NCBI RefSeq assembly: GCF_000266945.1
Contig: NC_018025.1
Coordinates: forward strand, 744,001-808,000
Length of the DNA: 64,000 nt
Origin: Desulfomonile tiedjei DSM 6799
GTDB taxonomy: Bacteria; Desulfobacterota; Desulfomonilia; Desulfomonilales; Desulfomonilaceae
Direction of reading: 5' to 3'
This document shows positions 1-7,173 of this stretch, in pieces (within the stretch, counting starts at the first letter, position 1; each line of letters starts with the position of its first letter). Under the pieces are notes generated by a model. The model worked only from the letters and a program-made list of their open reading frames with translations, had not been told where the DNA came from and did no database searches. A program made the position numbers and the translations under genes.

Positions 1-532
1 CTTCAAGCTGCACGGCGGCCTGGGCGAAGGCTTTCTCAGGATTGCCGCGTGGAGGCGGTGGCGGAGGGATAAACTCCCTGGGTTTCGGTTGATAAGCCTT
101 TTCACGTTCCTGATTGAGATTCGTAGCATGAGGTTGTCGCTCGTATTCAACCCGAATGAGTGAAGCGCCATGCTGCGCGAGCTCAAAGGTGTCGGCCACT
201 ACCAAAGCAACCGGTTGGGCGCTGTATTTGATGTGGCCGTCGTAAAGCGGGCGAAAAGGAGATCCGGGCGGTGCGACCTCGTCGCGATAGCTGTCGTCGG
301 ATTGTGCCAGTTGAGGGATATTTTCGTGAGTGAACACTTGCAGGACGCCGGGCAGTTTGAGCGCCTGGGTCATATCGATCCGAACGATCTTCCCTTTGGC
401 AATGGCGCTGGACACGACGACACCATAGACAAGCCCGGTGATGGAGTACTCTCCTGCGTACTTCGCTGTACCCATCACCTTGGCGCGTCCGTCGACGCGG
501 CTGGTCGGTTTTCCGATATGTTCAGTCCTCAT
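1..532 (-). CDS. Molybdopterin-binding subunit of PaoABC-like aldehyde oxidoreductase (partial)
   Basis: N-terminal 177 codons of a xanthine dehydrogenase family large subunit; the gene runs off the left edge. The visible part is the a/b hammerhead domain (IGKPTSRVDGRAKVMGTAKY near the N-terminus), typical of the subunit that holds the molybdenum cofactor. The ATG overlaps the stop of the FAD subunit gene (ATGA), so the three genes form one operon in the order FeS, FAD, Mo, as in E. coli paoABC (yagTSR). The active-site glutamate region lies outside the window, so the substrate cannot be judged. The order and the cluster-bearing FAD subunit favour an aldehyde oxidoreductase. Family assignment is firm; substrate is inference. 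Confidence 0.9.
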   Translation of the reverse strand, partial: MRTEHIGKPTSRVDGRAKVMGTAKYAGEYSITGLVYGVVVSSAIAKGKIVRIDMTQALKLPGVLQVFTHENIPQLAQSDDSYRDEVAPPGSPFRPLYDGHIKYSAQPVALVVADTFELAQHGASLIRVEYERQPHATNLNQEREKAYQPKPREFIPPPPPPRGNPEKAFAQAAVQLE

Positions 533-1524
533 GCGTGTCCCTCCTTGAAAGCCGCCTGACTTAAGGCGCGCACAATGGCGATCTTCGCCAGCTCGATCTT
601 GAAATTGTTGTGACCATAGCCCTTCGCGTCCTGCAGTAGGGCTCCGGCAATTCGCTCGAAGTTGTTCCGACTGGCGTTTTGGCCGTGCAGCAGTGCCTCG
701 ATTTTGGGATCACGCCACGGCTTATGTGCCACGCTACCCAGCGTGATCCTGGCTTCCGTAATCCTGTCGCCATCCATCTCCAGCGCTACAGCCACTGAAA
801 CAAGAGCGAAAGCATATGAGGCCCGATCGCGGACTTTGAGGTACGAATAGTGTTCGGCAAAGCCTTTCGCTGGTAAATCGACCGCTGTGATGATCTCGTC
901 GGTTCGCAGGTTCGTGTCGATTTCGGGTGAATCGCCGGGCAGCCGATGGAAATCGACCAATGCGACGGTCCGCTCGCCTGTCGGCCCGGTAACGTGAACG
1001 ACAGCGTCAAGTGCAGCCAGGGCTACGCACATGTCCGACGGATGTGTGGCAATGCAGTGACCGCTCGTCCCGAGGATAGCGTGAGAGCGGTTGAACCCTG
1101 CCATGGCAGAGCAGGCAGTCCCAGGCTCGCGCTTGTTGCACGGCGTAGCCGTGTCGTAGAAATAGCAGCACCGGGTCCGCTGCATCAGATTTCCCCCAAC
1201 GGTCGCCATGTTGCGGAGCTGCGCCGATGCCCCGGCCAGGATAGCCTTGGAGAGCAAGGGATAGCGTCGCTCGATTTCCTCGTTGTAAGCGACCTCGGTG
1301 TTCGTTACCAGCGAGCCGAGTCGCAAACCCCCATCCTGCCCAGGCTCGATTTCCCCCAGAGTAAGGCGAGTGATGTCAATGAGCCGGCTCGGCCGCTCTA
1401 CGTTTTCCTTCATCAGATCAACAAGATTTGTGCCTCCCGCGATGAACTTCGCTCCTTTGTCCGATGCGACCTCGCGTACGGCGATACTAACGTCGTCGAC
1501 TCGGGTGTAGGTAAAGCTGTTCAT
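529..1524 (-). CDS. FAD-binding subunit with extra 4Fe-4S cluster, PaoB-like
   Basis: 331 aa, full length for the family. The N-terminal FAD-binding motif is AGGTNLVDLMKE (about residue 29) and a second FAD loop is ATVGGNLMQ (about 107). After it comes an insertion with cysteines at 119/120, 129, 138 and 157. This is the hallmark of PaoB and of the beta subunit of 4-hydroxybenzoyl-CoA reductase, where it binds an additional 4Fe-4S cluster; the ordinary FAD subunits at 34823 and 45008 in this window lack it. The protein passes electrons between the 2Fe-2S subunit and FAD. ATGA overlaps with both neighbours show translational coupling. Confidence 0.92.
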   Translation of the reverse strand: MNSFTYTRVDDVSIAVREVASDKGAKFIAGGTNLVDLMKENVERPSRLIDITRLTLGEIEPGQDGGLRLGSLVTNTEVAYNEEIERRYPLLSKAILAGASAQLRNMATVGGNLMQRTRCCYFYDTATPCNKREPGTACSAMAGFNRSHAILGTSGHCIATHPSDMCVALAALDAVVHVTGPTGERTVALVDFHRLPGDSPEIDTNLRTDEIITAVDLPAKGFAEHYSYLKVRDRASYAFALVSVAVALEMDGDRITEARITLGSVAHKPWRDPKIEALLHGQNASRNNFERIAGALLQDAKGYGHNNFKIELAKIAIVRALSQAAFKEGHA

Positions 1525-2057
1525 CGTTTGTTCCCTCGTTCTTCCGTCTGTATCACTTGCTCGATTGCGGCGATGATATTCGAGTAAGCTCCGCAGCGAC
1601 AGATGTTCCCGCTCATCAGTTCCCGGATGTCGTCCGGTGATTTCGCTCTGCTTTCACCTATCAACCCCACTGCCGAGCAGATTTGGCCGGGCGTGCAGTA
1701 CCCGCATTGAAAGGCGTCGTGTTCGATAAATGCTTCTTGCAAGGGGTGAAGCACCTCTCCCTCTGCAAGCCCTTCGATAGTCGTCACCTCTGCGCCGTCC
1801 TGCATGATCGCCAGGGTCAGGCAAGAGTTGATGCGCTTCCCATTCACGAGGACCGTGCAGGCTCCACACTGGCCGTGATCGCACCCCTTCTTCGTCCCGG
1901 TCAGGCCGAGATGTTCCCGCAGTGCATCCAGCAGGGTTGTCCAGGGAGCAACCCATAGCTGTTTCACTGCACCATTGATTTTGAGAGTGATTTTGCTTTC
2001 TGTGGGCAACGGAACCGTTGCCTTCGCGGTAGTGTCAATTTTTGACTTGCTGCTCAT
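1521..2057 (-). CDS. 2Fe-2S subunit of aldehyde oxidoreductase, PaoA-like, without Tat signal
   Basis: 178 aa. Two 2Fe-2S clusters: the plant-type motif GCDHGQCGACTVLVNG plus the later cysteine of INSC, and the helical-domain motif FQCGYCTPGQ with ICRCGAY. It is the first gene of the three-gene operon. E. coli PaoA carries a twin-arginine signal that exports the whole complex. Here the N-terminus (MSSKSKIDTTAKATVPLP) is a short hydrophilic extension with no RR motif or hydrophobic segment, so the enzyme is probably cytoplasmic. A start upstream cannot be excluded, but no Tat motif was seen. Confidence 0.93.
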   Translation of the reverse strand: MSSKSKIDTTAKATVPLPTESKITLKINGAVKQLWVAPWTTLLDALREHLGLTGTKKGCDHGQCGACTVLVNGKRINSCLTLAIMQDGAEVTTIEGLAEGEVLHPLQEAFIEHDAFQCGYCTPGQICSAVGLIGESRAKSPDDIRELMSGNICRCGAYSNIIAAIEQVIQTEERGNKR

Positions 2058-2194
2058 GCTTACTCCTTATTTGCCCTTACGAAATATGCACAGGTTAGAA
2101 AAGTGGAAGGGAACGGTTTGACGAATAGTGGAGCCGCGCAGTTCTCAACCGTAGCGACTATCCGACATAGATTCTCCTCTTGCTCATGAGGTTC

Positions 2195-2740
2195 TCAGAC
2201 AGCGTGCAGCACCAATTCGGATTCTAAAACGGACAGCATGGAATCATAATCAGGAGACCCGTCATAACGTGTTCCATTGATGAAGAAAGTCGGCGTGCCG
2301 TTAACCCCACTGAGGATACCGTTCTGACGGTCTTTCCTAATGCGCTCTTGAACGATGCCTTGTTTGACATCGTTCCTGAATTTTTCGTGATTCAACCCGA
2401 TTTCCTGAGCCCACAAGTGAATGACGTCCGGATCGAGGAGGTCCTGCCGTTCAAAGAGCAGATCGTGCATCTCCCAAAATTTGTCCTGGAGCGCCGCGGC
2501 TTCCGCGGCTTCAGCTGCGATCAGGGCATAGGGATGCGCTTGGGTCAAAGGGAAGTTCCTGAACACAAATCGCAGCTTTTTCTGTAAAGCTTTCTGTAAG
2601 CGCTTTACCACGGGATATGCAGCTCCGCAGTAAGGACACTGGTAATCGCCGTATTCCACGAGCGTTAACGGTGCATCGGCCGATCCTTTAATATGGTCAT
2701 GTGCTGAAACTGGCTGGGTAAGTGTGGCCGATCTTTCCAT
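2195..2740 (-). CDS. DsbA-family thioredoxin-fold oxidoreductase
   Basis: 181 aa from the ATG at 2740, chosen because AGGAAG lies four bases upstream; a longer frame reading through the neighbouring gene is not credible, and an ATG at 2761 is the alternative. The thioredoxin_4 fold begins at DAPLTLVEYGDYQCPYCG. The active site CPYC is at residues 35-38, and the cis-proline loop is GVNGTPTFFING. There is no signal peptide, so it should act in the cytoplasm, unlike classical DsbA. It follows the peroxiredoxin gene by about 30 bp on the same strand, which suggests a peroxide or thiol stress pair. Its partner is unknown. Confidence 0.88.
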   Translation of the reverse strand: MERSATLTQPVSAHDHIKGSADAPLTLVEYGDYQCPYCGAAYPVVKRLQKALQKKLRFVFRNFPLTQAHPYALIAAEAAEAAALQDKFWEMHDLLFERQDLLDPDVIHLWAQEIGLNHEKFRNDVKQGIVQERIRKDRQNGILSGVNGTPTFFINGTRYDGSPDYDSMLSVLESELVLHAV

Positions 2741-2771
2741 GATACTTCCTGACTCGGACATCGAACCAGCT

Positions 2772-3257
2772 TCAAGCGCTGAGTATTTTGTCGCCTTGGG
2801 CCATCGATTCGAGAGCTTTAAATATGCCGTCAGCCCCCGGATTGATGCCCACCGGCGAGACGTGACTCCAGCGGATGATGCCCTTGGCATCGATGACAAA
2901 CAGCGCCCGCTCCGCTTCGCCGTCCTTCTCACGGTAAACGCCGTACTGACGGGCCACTGCCCCTTTGGGCTCAAAATCCGCCAGGAGAGGAAAGTGCAAT
3001 TTGCGATCTTTGCTGAATGCGAGATGGCACCACACGCCGTCGACTGAAATACCGACTATCTGCGCTTCAAACTGTGCGAATTCAGGCCTCAACTCGTTAT
3101 AGAGCGCTAACTGGTCACTGCAAACGGGACTCCAATCAGCCGGATAGAAGACCAAGACTACCGGATGTCCGCGAAGATCGGAGAGACACACTTTCTGATC
3201 CGGGGTTGTTGAAAGCGAAAATTCAGGCGCTTGGGTACCCGGTTTAAGAGCTGTCAT
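2772..3257 (-). CDS. Peroxiredoxin, AhpC/TSA (BCP/AhpE-like)
   Basis: 161 aa, thioredoxin-fold thiol peroxidase reducing H2O2 or organic peroxides. The peroxidatic cysteine is C46 in FYPADWSPVC, where the usual PxxxTxxC threonine is a serine, an accepted variant. Further cysteines are at C24 and in VWCHLAF, either of which could resolve the sulfenic acid. It has no signal peptide. It lies just upstream of the CPYC thioredoxin-fold gene on the same strand, so that protein may be its reductant (inference). A good GGAGAA-type ribosome site precedes the ATG at 3257. Confidence 0.9.
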   Translation of the reverse strand: MTALKPGTQAPEFSLSTTPDQKVCLSDLRGHPVVLVFYPADWSPVCSDQLALYNELRPEFAQFEAQIVGISVDGVWCHLAFSKDRKLHFPLLADFEPKGAVARQYGVYREKDGEAERALFVIDAKGIIRWSHVSPVGINPGADGIFKALESMAQGDKILSA

Positions 3258-3737
3258 CGGGTTCTCCTCACTGTTACATAGGACCGGCCGGATTTCATGG
3301 ATGCTCCTGCAGTAACAGCAATTTTTGTTTGCTTGTCAGTACTGCCTGATTGAATGCTTGAGCACGTCTCGACAAAACCGATAATGGAAAAACCGTGTCC
3401 GATTTCGATACATCTATCGGGTGACGACTATGCTGAGGCAAAGAACGCGGGCAGTTTCTGCGCTGCCATTTGGACACGCGCGATTCCATTGTCGGTCACG
3501 TGGACGTCTATGACAGCGAAGCTTTGTTGGTCATGGATTTGTCGTATGCCTTGCGTATTCGTACGCCTGACTCACCAGTATTTTCGCATTACGTTGATTG
3601 CATCAATTTCCTTTGTTTCCAACTAATTAATGACTTCAAATTCGTTTGGCCAACACTCTTTTACTATTTTCGGCCCATTCATCGTTTATGCGTTTAGATG
3701 CCCCTTCCTCAAAAAAAGTTCGCAGGCGAGATTCCGG
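3258..3737. other. Intergenic gap between divergent genes
   Basis: About 480 bp between the peroxiredoxin (-) and the TetR gene (+). No reading frame with family resemblance or a convincing ribosome site was found. The right end carries the TetR promoter. Confidence 0.6.
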
Positions 3738-3779
3738 TTGACAAAATTAGAATTGGGTTCTAGAATACAGTTCTAGAAT
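3738..3779 (+). promoter_or_regulatory. Sigma-70 promoter with three phased TAGAAT repeats upstream of tetR
   Basis: A perfect TTGACA (3738-3743) is followed after exactly 17 bp by TAGAAT (3761-3766). TAGAAT occurs three times with a strict 13-bp period (3748, 3761, 3774). The last two sit inside palindromes TTCTAGAA at 3758-3765 and 3771-3778. The palindromes overlap the -10 box and the start codon, as expected of an autorepression operator. The predicted transcription start falls about five bases before the ATG. Confidence 0.75.
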
Positions 3780-4401
3780 GAAAGAGACAATCACACGACG
3801 CGAGAAATCCGCCTCACGGCGGCGAGAGATAATCCAGGCAGGTTTAGCCTGTTTCACCGAGCGTGGATTTACCGAGACAAGTATGGCGGAGATCAGACGC
3901 AGGTCCGGTGCGAGTACCGGGAGCATCTACCACCATTTCAAAAGCAAAGAGCAACTCGCTGCCGCCATTTATCTGGAGGGCATTCGAGATTACCAGACGC
4001 GATTCTTAGCGTCTCTTGAGGAGCAGACGGAGGCTCGCGAAGGCATATTCGCGGTGATTCGTTATCATCTCCGATGGGTCGAAGAGCATCCGGACTGGAC
4101 TCGGTATCTCTTTCGGCAGCGCCATGCGGGGTTCATGGCCGAAACGGAAGAGGAATTCGCGCGGATGAATCAGATCTTTTTTCAGCGCTGCGCTGACTGG
4201 TTTCGGAGGCACGTGAAAGCGGGAACGCTTCGGCAGTTGCCGCCGGATCTGTACGGCTCGTTGCTTTTAGGACCATGTATGGAGTTCACACGGCAATATC
4301 TTGCAGGCCACACTCGGACTTCGCCGGACCAGGCCATCCAGGAGCTTGCGTCTGCCGCTTGGCGGTGCCTTAGTTCTGATACGGACTTGCGGTCAAGATG
4401 A
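3778..4401 (+). CDS. TetR/AcrR family transcriptional regulator
   Basis: 207 aa. The N-terminal helix-turn-helix spans about residues 14-60 (RREIIQAGLACFTERGFTET, then IRRRSGASTGSIYHHFKSKE). The C-terminal half is a variable ligand-binding domain resembling TetR_C_33-type all-helical regions. No other start is possible: an in-frame TAG lies 30 bases upstream and the next Met is inside the HTH. No Shine-Dalgarno site precedes the ATG and the promoter -10 box ends 12 bases before it, so the message is probably leaderless. The last nine codons fall in a dispersed repeat, so the C-terminus seems to have been rewritten by repeat insertion. Targets other than itself are unknown. Confidence 0.9.
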   Translation: MKETITRREKSASRRREIIQAGLACFTERGFTETSMAEIRRRSGASTGSIYHHFKSKEQLAAAIYLEGIRDYQTRFLASLEEQTEAREGIFAVIRYHLRWVEEHPDWTRYLFRQRHAGFMAETEEEFARMNQIFFQRCADWFRRHVKAGTLRQLPPDLYGSLLLGPCMEFTRQYLAGHTRTSPDQAIQELASAAWRCLSSDTDLRSR

Positions 4402-4535
4402 TTTTATAGAGCCGGCGGCTCGGACCTGCTCTACAGGTCCGTGGCACCCAAATTCGATGTTGGTCCTGAGTACAGGGGTGCCACTGACCTGCGGAGCCAG
4501 CAGGTCAGTGGAGTGAGCATCTTGAATGCAAAATG
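4378..4535 (-). repeat. Dispersed palindromic repeat, family A, copy 1
   Basis: Matches the inverted sequence at 60072-60229 over nearly its whole length, and more loosely 22135-22232. It contains two hairpins: GGACCTG/CAGGTCC (4422-4440) and a perfect 12-bp stem CCACTGACCTGC (4481-4492) with GCAGGTCAGTGG (4500-4511). Its left end TACGGACTTGCGG lies inside the tetR coding end. The hairpins may also terminate tetR. Confidence 0.8.
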
Positions 4536-4589
4536 GTATGAAACGGCGGACTGAATCCGCCCCAGTCCCTTATTACAAGGAGTGAGCCC

Positions 4590-5108
4590 ATGAAAGCCTT
4601 TGAAGAGATTGGGAAATCCGCATTGAGGGAATTGCTGATCAAGAACTGGATGACCCATGACGGCACGTGGTTTTATCATTGTCTGCAGACCGTCGGCATC
4701 GAGAAGACCAATGAACTGAACAAGGCTGCGATCAAGTCTCTCGCCGGAATCGAGATGGGGAGAATCCGTAAAATTTTTGAATTCACAAAACCTCGAGTCG
4801 ACAACCTTGAGGAATTGACGGACTTCATTGACGCCGCGTTTCGATTGAACATCGGTGATTTCATGGGAGCCACTCACAGTTTTCCTGAGAAGAACCTCCT
4901 GCGCTGGGAAGTCGGGGACCAGGGATGTTGGGCCTACCGTGGCGTGAAACGGCTTGGGGTGATAGACCGTTATGAATGCGGAGTCATGTACCGAATTTTC
5001 TGCTGGTTGGATTGCCTTGGAATTCAGTACAGAGTGTCTCCCAATGAGATCGGTTGTCTGTTTCACAAGTACGGCAAATGCGCCGGCGATATCAGGTTGT
5101 TTTCTTGA
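4590..5108 (+). CDS. Conserved hypothetical protein, DUF6125-like
   Basis: 172 aa, soluble, no signal peptide. AAGGAG lies eight bases before the ATG. It resembles a cysteine-containing family found in anaerobes, annotated DUF6125 and distantly like L-2-amino-thiazoline-4-carboxylic acid hydrolase. Features are an N-terminal helical part (ALRELLIKNWMTHDGTWFY) and a C-terminal part with clustered cysteines (DQGCWAY, YECGVM, IFCWLDCLGIQY, EIGCLFHKYGKCAGDI). The cysteines could bind a metal or cofactor, but no catalytic motif is certain. It stands alone between two repeats. The family label comes from memory of its sequence pattern; function is unknown. Confidence 0.75.
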   Translation: MKAFEEIGKSALRELLIKNWMTHDGTWFYHCLQTVGIEKTNELNKAAIKSLAGIEMGRIRKIFEFTKPRVDNLEELTDFIDAAFRLNIGDFMGATHSFPEKNLLRWEVGDQGCWAYRGVKRLGVIDRYECGVMYRIFCWLDCLGIQYRVSPNEIGCLFHKYGKCAGDIRLFS

Positions 5109-5239
5109 CAGGAAAAACTGGATCGAAAATCGCAGAGAAAGTTTCCCCAGAATTTGATACAATTACTAACAGCGAGGCTCATTGCCCACCCCGCTCGGTG
5201 GCGATTACACGGGAGAACCTAGCTGAGCTGCAGGTGTTA

Positions 5240-5270
5240 TACCATTTCGTAGTTATGCACATAAGATAGC
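5240..5270 (+). repeat. Dispersed repeat, family D, copy 1
   Basis: 31 bp containing TATGCACATAAGATAGC. It matches 28 of 31 positions of the inverted sequence at 61354-61384. It lies directly upstream of the imperfect hairpin at 5273-5344. Confidence 0.65.
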
Positions 5271-5272
5271 GG

Positions 5273-5344
5273 AGGCTGGAGTGTGTCCTGAGCGGAGTGA
5301 TTAGACGGCCTTGCGTCGTCCGGAGCGAAGGATACCTCCAGCCT
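5273..5344 (+). other. Long structured hairpin upstream of the sigma-54 activator gene
   Basis: Nested complementarity: AGGCTGGAG (5273-5281) with CTCCAGCCT (5336-5344), GTCCT (5285-5289) with AGGAT (5329-5333), and an apical GACG/CGTC stem (5304-5317). It lies 130 bp before the activator gene in a 367-bp non-coding stretch. It may be part of a repeat, a terminator for the upstream gene, or a leader structure. No known RNA family is recognised. Confidence 0.5.
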
Positions 5345-5475
5345 TACAGATTACGAAAAGAAGAGCGAATCGTATTAAGTGTTCAGCGGGTTCGACAATC
5401 ACACGGGAGCAGTGAGACAGATCTCCTCCGGATTGCCGGATCACAGGGCACCTCTTTCGCTGGGATAGAAACCAC

Positions 5476-6909
5476 ATGGAAAGGCCCACGGTCATATTGC
5501 TTATCCATCCTGAGGAACAGATGCACCTTGCGTGCAAACGGATCCTCGGCAGAGAAGGGTACGAAGTCAAGTGTTGTGCGGACTCTACCCAGATCTCTGA
5601 ACTGGTGGACAGGCACTCGCCCAACGCGGTACTTACGGCTGTGAGGATGCCGGACAAGGACGGGTTCCAGGTTTTGAAGGCAGCCCTGGCCAAGATGACG
5701 AGACTGCCTGTGATAGCGATCACGACCCACGCGAGTATTCCCGAGGCTGTCATCTGGCTCAAGCAAGGAGGAGCCGATTACCTTGCCGTCCCTTTTGCGG
5801 CGGACCAGCTCGTCCGAGCAGTGGATGAGGCCCTCCGTGGGCTTCGAGCGTCAGAGGGTCCGCCTAAATCCGACCGTTTGAAGACCAGTACTGCTCTGGA
5901 CGCAATAATCGCAGCGAGCCGCCCTATCCTCAAGCTGAAGAGGGTTTTGCCCAAAGTGGGCCGCACCGACGCGAGCGTCCTTATCCGCGGCGAGACGGGC
6001 ACGGGCAAGGAACTCCTTGCAAAAGCAATACATGAGTTGTCCCCGAGACGATCTGCCCTGTTCTTGCCGGTGGACTGTGCAGCCCTGCCTCCGACCCTTT
6101 TGGAGAGCGAACTCTTCGGACACGAGAAGGGAGCGTTTACAGGAGCAGACAGATCTCGATTCGGACTCTTTGAAGTTGCCAATCACGGAACAGTTTTCCT
6201 CGATGAAATCGGAGAACTCGATGTGGCTACGCAATCCAAGTTGTTCAGGGTCCTCCAGGAAGGGCAGATCCGTCAAATTGGAGGGAGACGGAGCACGCCG
6301 ATTGACGTTCGAATCATCGCCGCGACCAATCGAGATCTGGAGGGGGGGATTCAGCAGGGGTTGTTTCGTCCCGAACTCTATTTTAGGTTGAACGTAGTCT
6401 CGCTCACCATCCCGCCATTGAGACAGAGGAAGGAGGACATCTCCCTGCTTTGTGAACATTTCTTCACGCTATTCAGGCGTACCCACGAGCGACAAGATCT
6501 TGCAGGCTGCGATTCAGGCTTTATTGAAGGACTTATGGAGTACACTTGGCCTGGGAACATCCGGGAACTGATGAACGCTGTCGAACAAGCAGTGGTGCTG
6601 TCTGATGGCCCCAACCTGACGAGGACAGATCTTCCGGCGGCCTTGTTACAAAATCAGCCTGGTCCCAGCGGTCGCGACAGAGACGTAGACAAAGAGACTC
6701 TCGATTATGCGACAGCAAGGGAGCAACTAATTGATGCTTTCGATCAAGAATTCCTCAATCGTCTCCTATCTGTTTGCCAGGGAAATCTTTCGGAGGCAGC
6801 TCGAAGATCGGGTCTAGCTCGTAAGACCCTGTATAATAAACTGAAACGCATCGGCGTCCTACCCTTCGACGTCAACGAGATCGATTCAACAAGCGAAGAT
6901 GTATCCTGA
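5476..6909 (+). CDS. Sigma-54-dependent activator (NtrC type) with degenerate receiver domain
   Basis: 477 aa with three domains. Residues 1-120 form a response-regulator fold, but the conserved acidic pocket reads ILLIHPEE instead of a DD pair. The phospho-acceptor Asp is Ala55 (AVLTAVRMPDKDG) and the conserved Lys is Val105 (YLAVPF), so phosphorylation is not expected. The AAA+ domain is intact: Walker A GETGTGKE (172), the sigma-54 loop GAFTGA (219-224) and Walker B LDEIGELD. A Fis-type HTH closes the protein (NLSEAARRSGLARKTLYNKL). Its gene sits next to a strong sigma-54 promoter that heads the nos operon, so control of N2O reduction is likely (inference). A sensor kinase is absent nearby. 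Confidence 0.93.
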   Translation: MERPTVILLIHPEEQMHLACKRILGREGYEVKCCADSTQISELVDRHSPNAVLTAVRMPDKDGFQVLKAALAKMTRLPVIAITTHASIPEAVIWLKQGGADYLAVPFAADQLVRAVDEALRGLRASEGPPKSDRLKTSTALDAIIAASRPILKLKRVLPKVGRTDASVLIRGETGTGKELLAKAIHELSPRRSALFLPVDCAALPPTLLESELFGHEKGAFTGADRSRFGLFEVANHGTVFLDEIGELDVATQSKLFRVLQEGQIRQIGGRRSTPIDVRIIAATNRDLEGGIQQGLFRPELYFRLNVVSLTIPPLRQRKEDISLLCEHFFTLFRRTHERQDLAGCDSGFIEGLMEYTWPGNIRELMNAVEQAVVLSDGPNLTRTDLPAALLQNQPGPSGRDRDVDKETLDYATAREQLIDAFDQEFLNRLLSVCQGNLSEAARRSGLARKTLYNKLKRIGVLPFDVNEIDSTSEDVS

Positions 6910-6988
6910 CATACACACGTTAGATTATCGCTCTATTTCCCATCCTTGAGAACTCTTCGTTGCTTATTCCTCGTAAGATGTTTCTTCG

Positions 6989-7004
6989 GTTACACAGTTG
7001 TGAC
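6989..7004 (+). promoter_or_regulatory. Candidate upstream activator site (dyad)
   Basis: GTTACACAGTTGTGAC is a dyad of the form GTnACA-N4-TGTnAC. It lies about 105 bp upstream of the sigma-54 promoter, the usual distance for an enhancer bound by an NtrC-type activator. A CRP/FNR-family site is the alternative reading. Only one copy was seen. Confidence 0.4.
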
Positions 7005-7106
7005 GATCGAGACCGCGATGAGAAATCCCTACCAATCAGCTTGGTAAAAACCAAAAGACTAAGCATCACAGCATGTTCATGACCACTGCTTTGCATGGGT
7101 CGTTGT

Positions 7107-7122
7107 TGGCGCGGAACTTGCT
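7107..7122 (+). promoter_or_regulatory. Sigma-54 promoter of the nos operon
   Basis: TGGCGCG (7107-7113), four bases, then TTGCT (7118-7122). This gives the invariant GG-N10-GC spacing of sigma-54 promoters with one change from the TGGCACG consensus. Transcription should begin near 7133. That makes the ATG at 7132 unusable and supports the ATG at 7174 as the start of the first gene. Confidence 0.8.
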
Positions 7123-7173
7123 AAGGCCCGGATGAGCATTTCTAGATTCATTGTGCCAGTGAGTTTCGCCGTC

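Noticed and set aside
2741-2974. Upstream extension of the DsbA-family protein
   Set aside because: The extra residues are translated from inside the peroxiredoxin gene in another frame; a good ribosome site supports ATG 2740.
3354-3697. Short + strand frames in the gap before tetR
   Set aside because: No ribosome site, no signal or family pattern, and AT-rich low-complexity translation.
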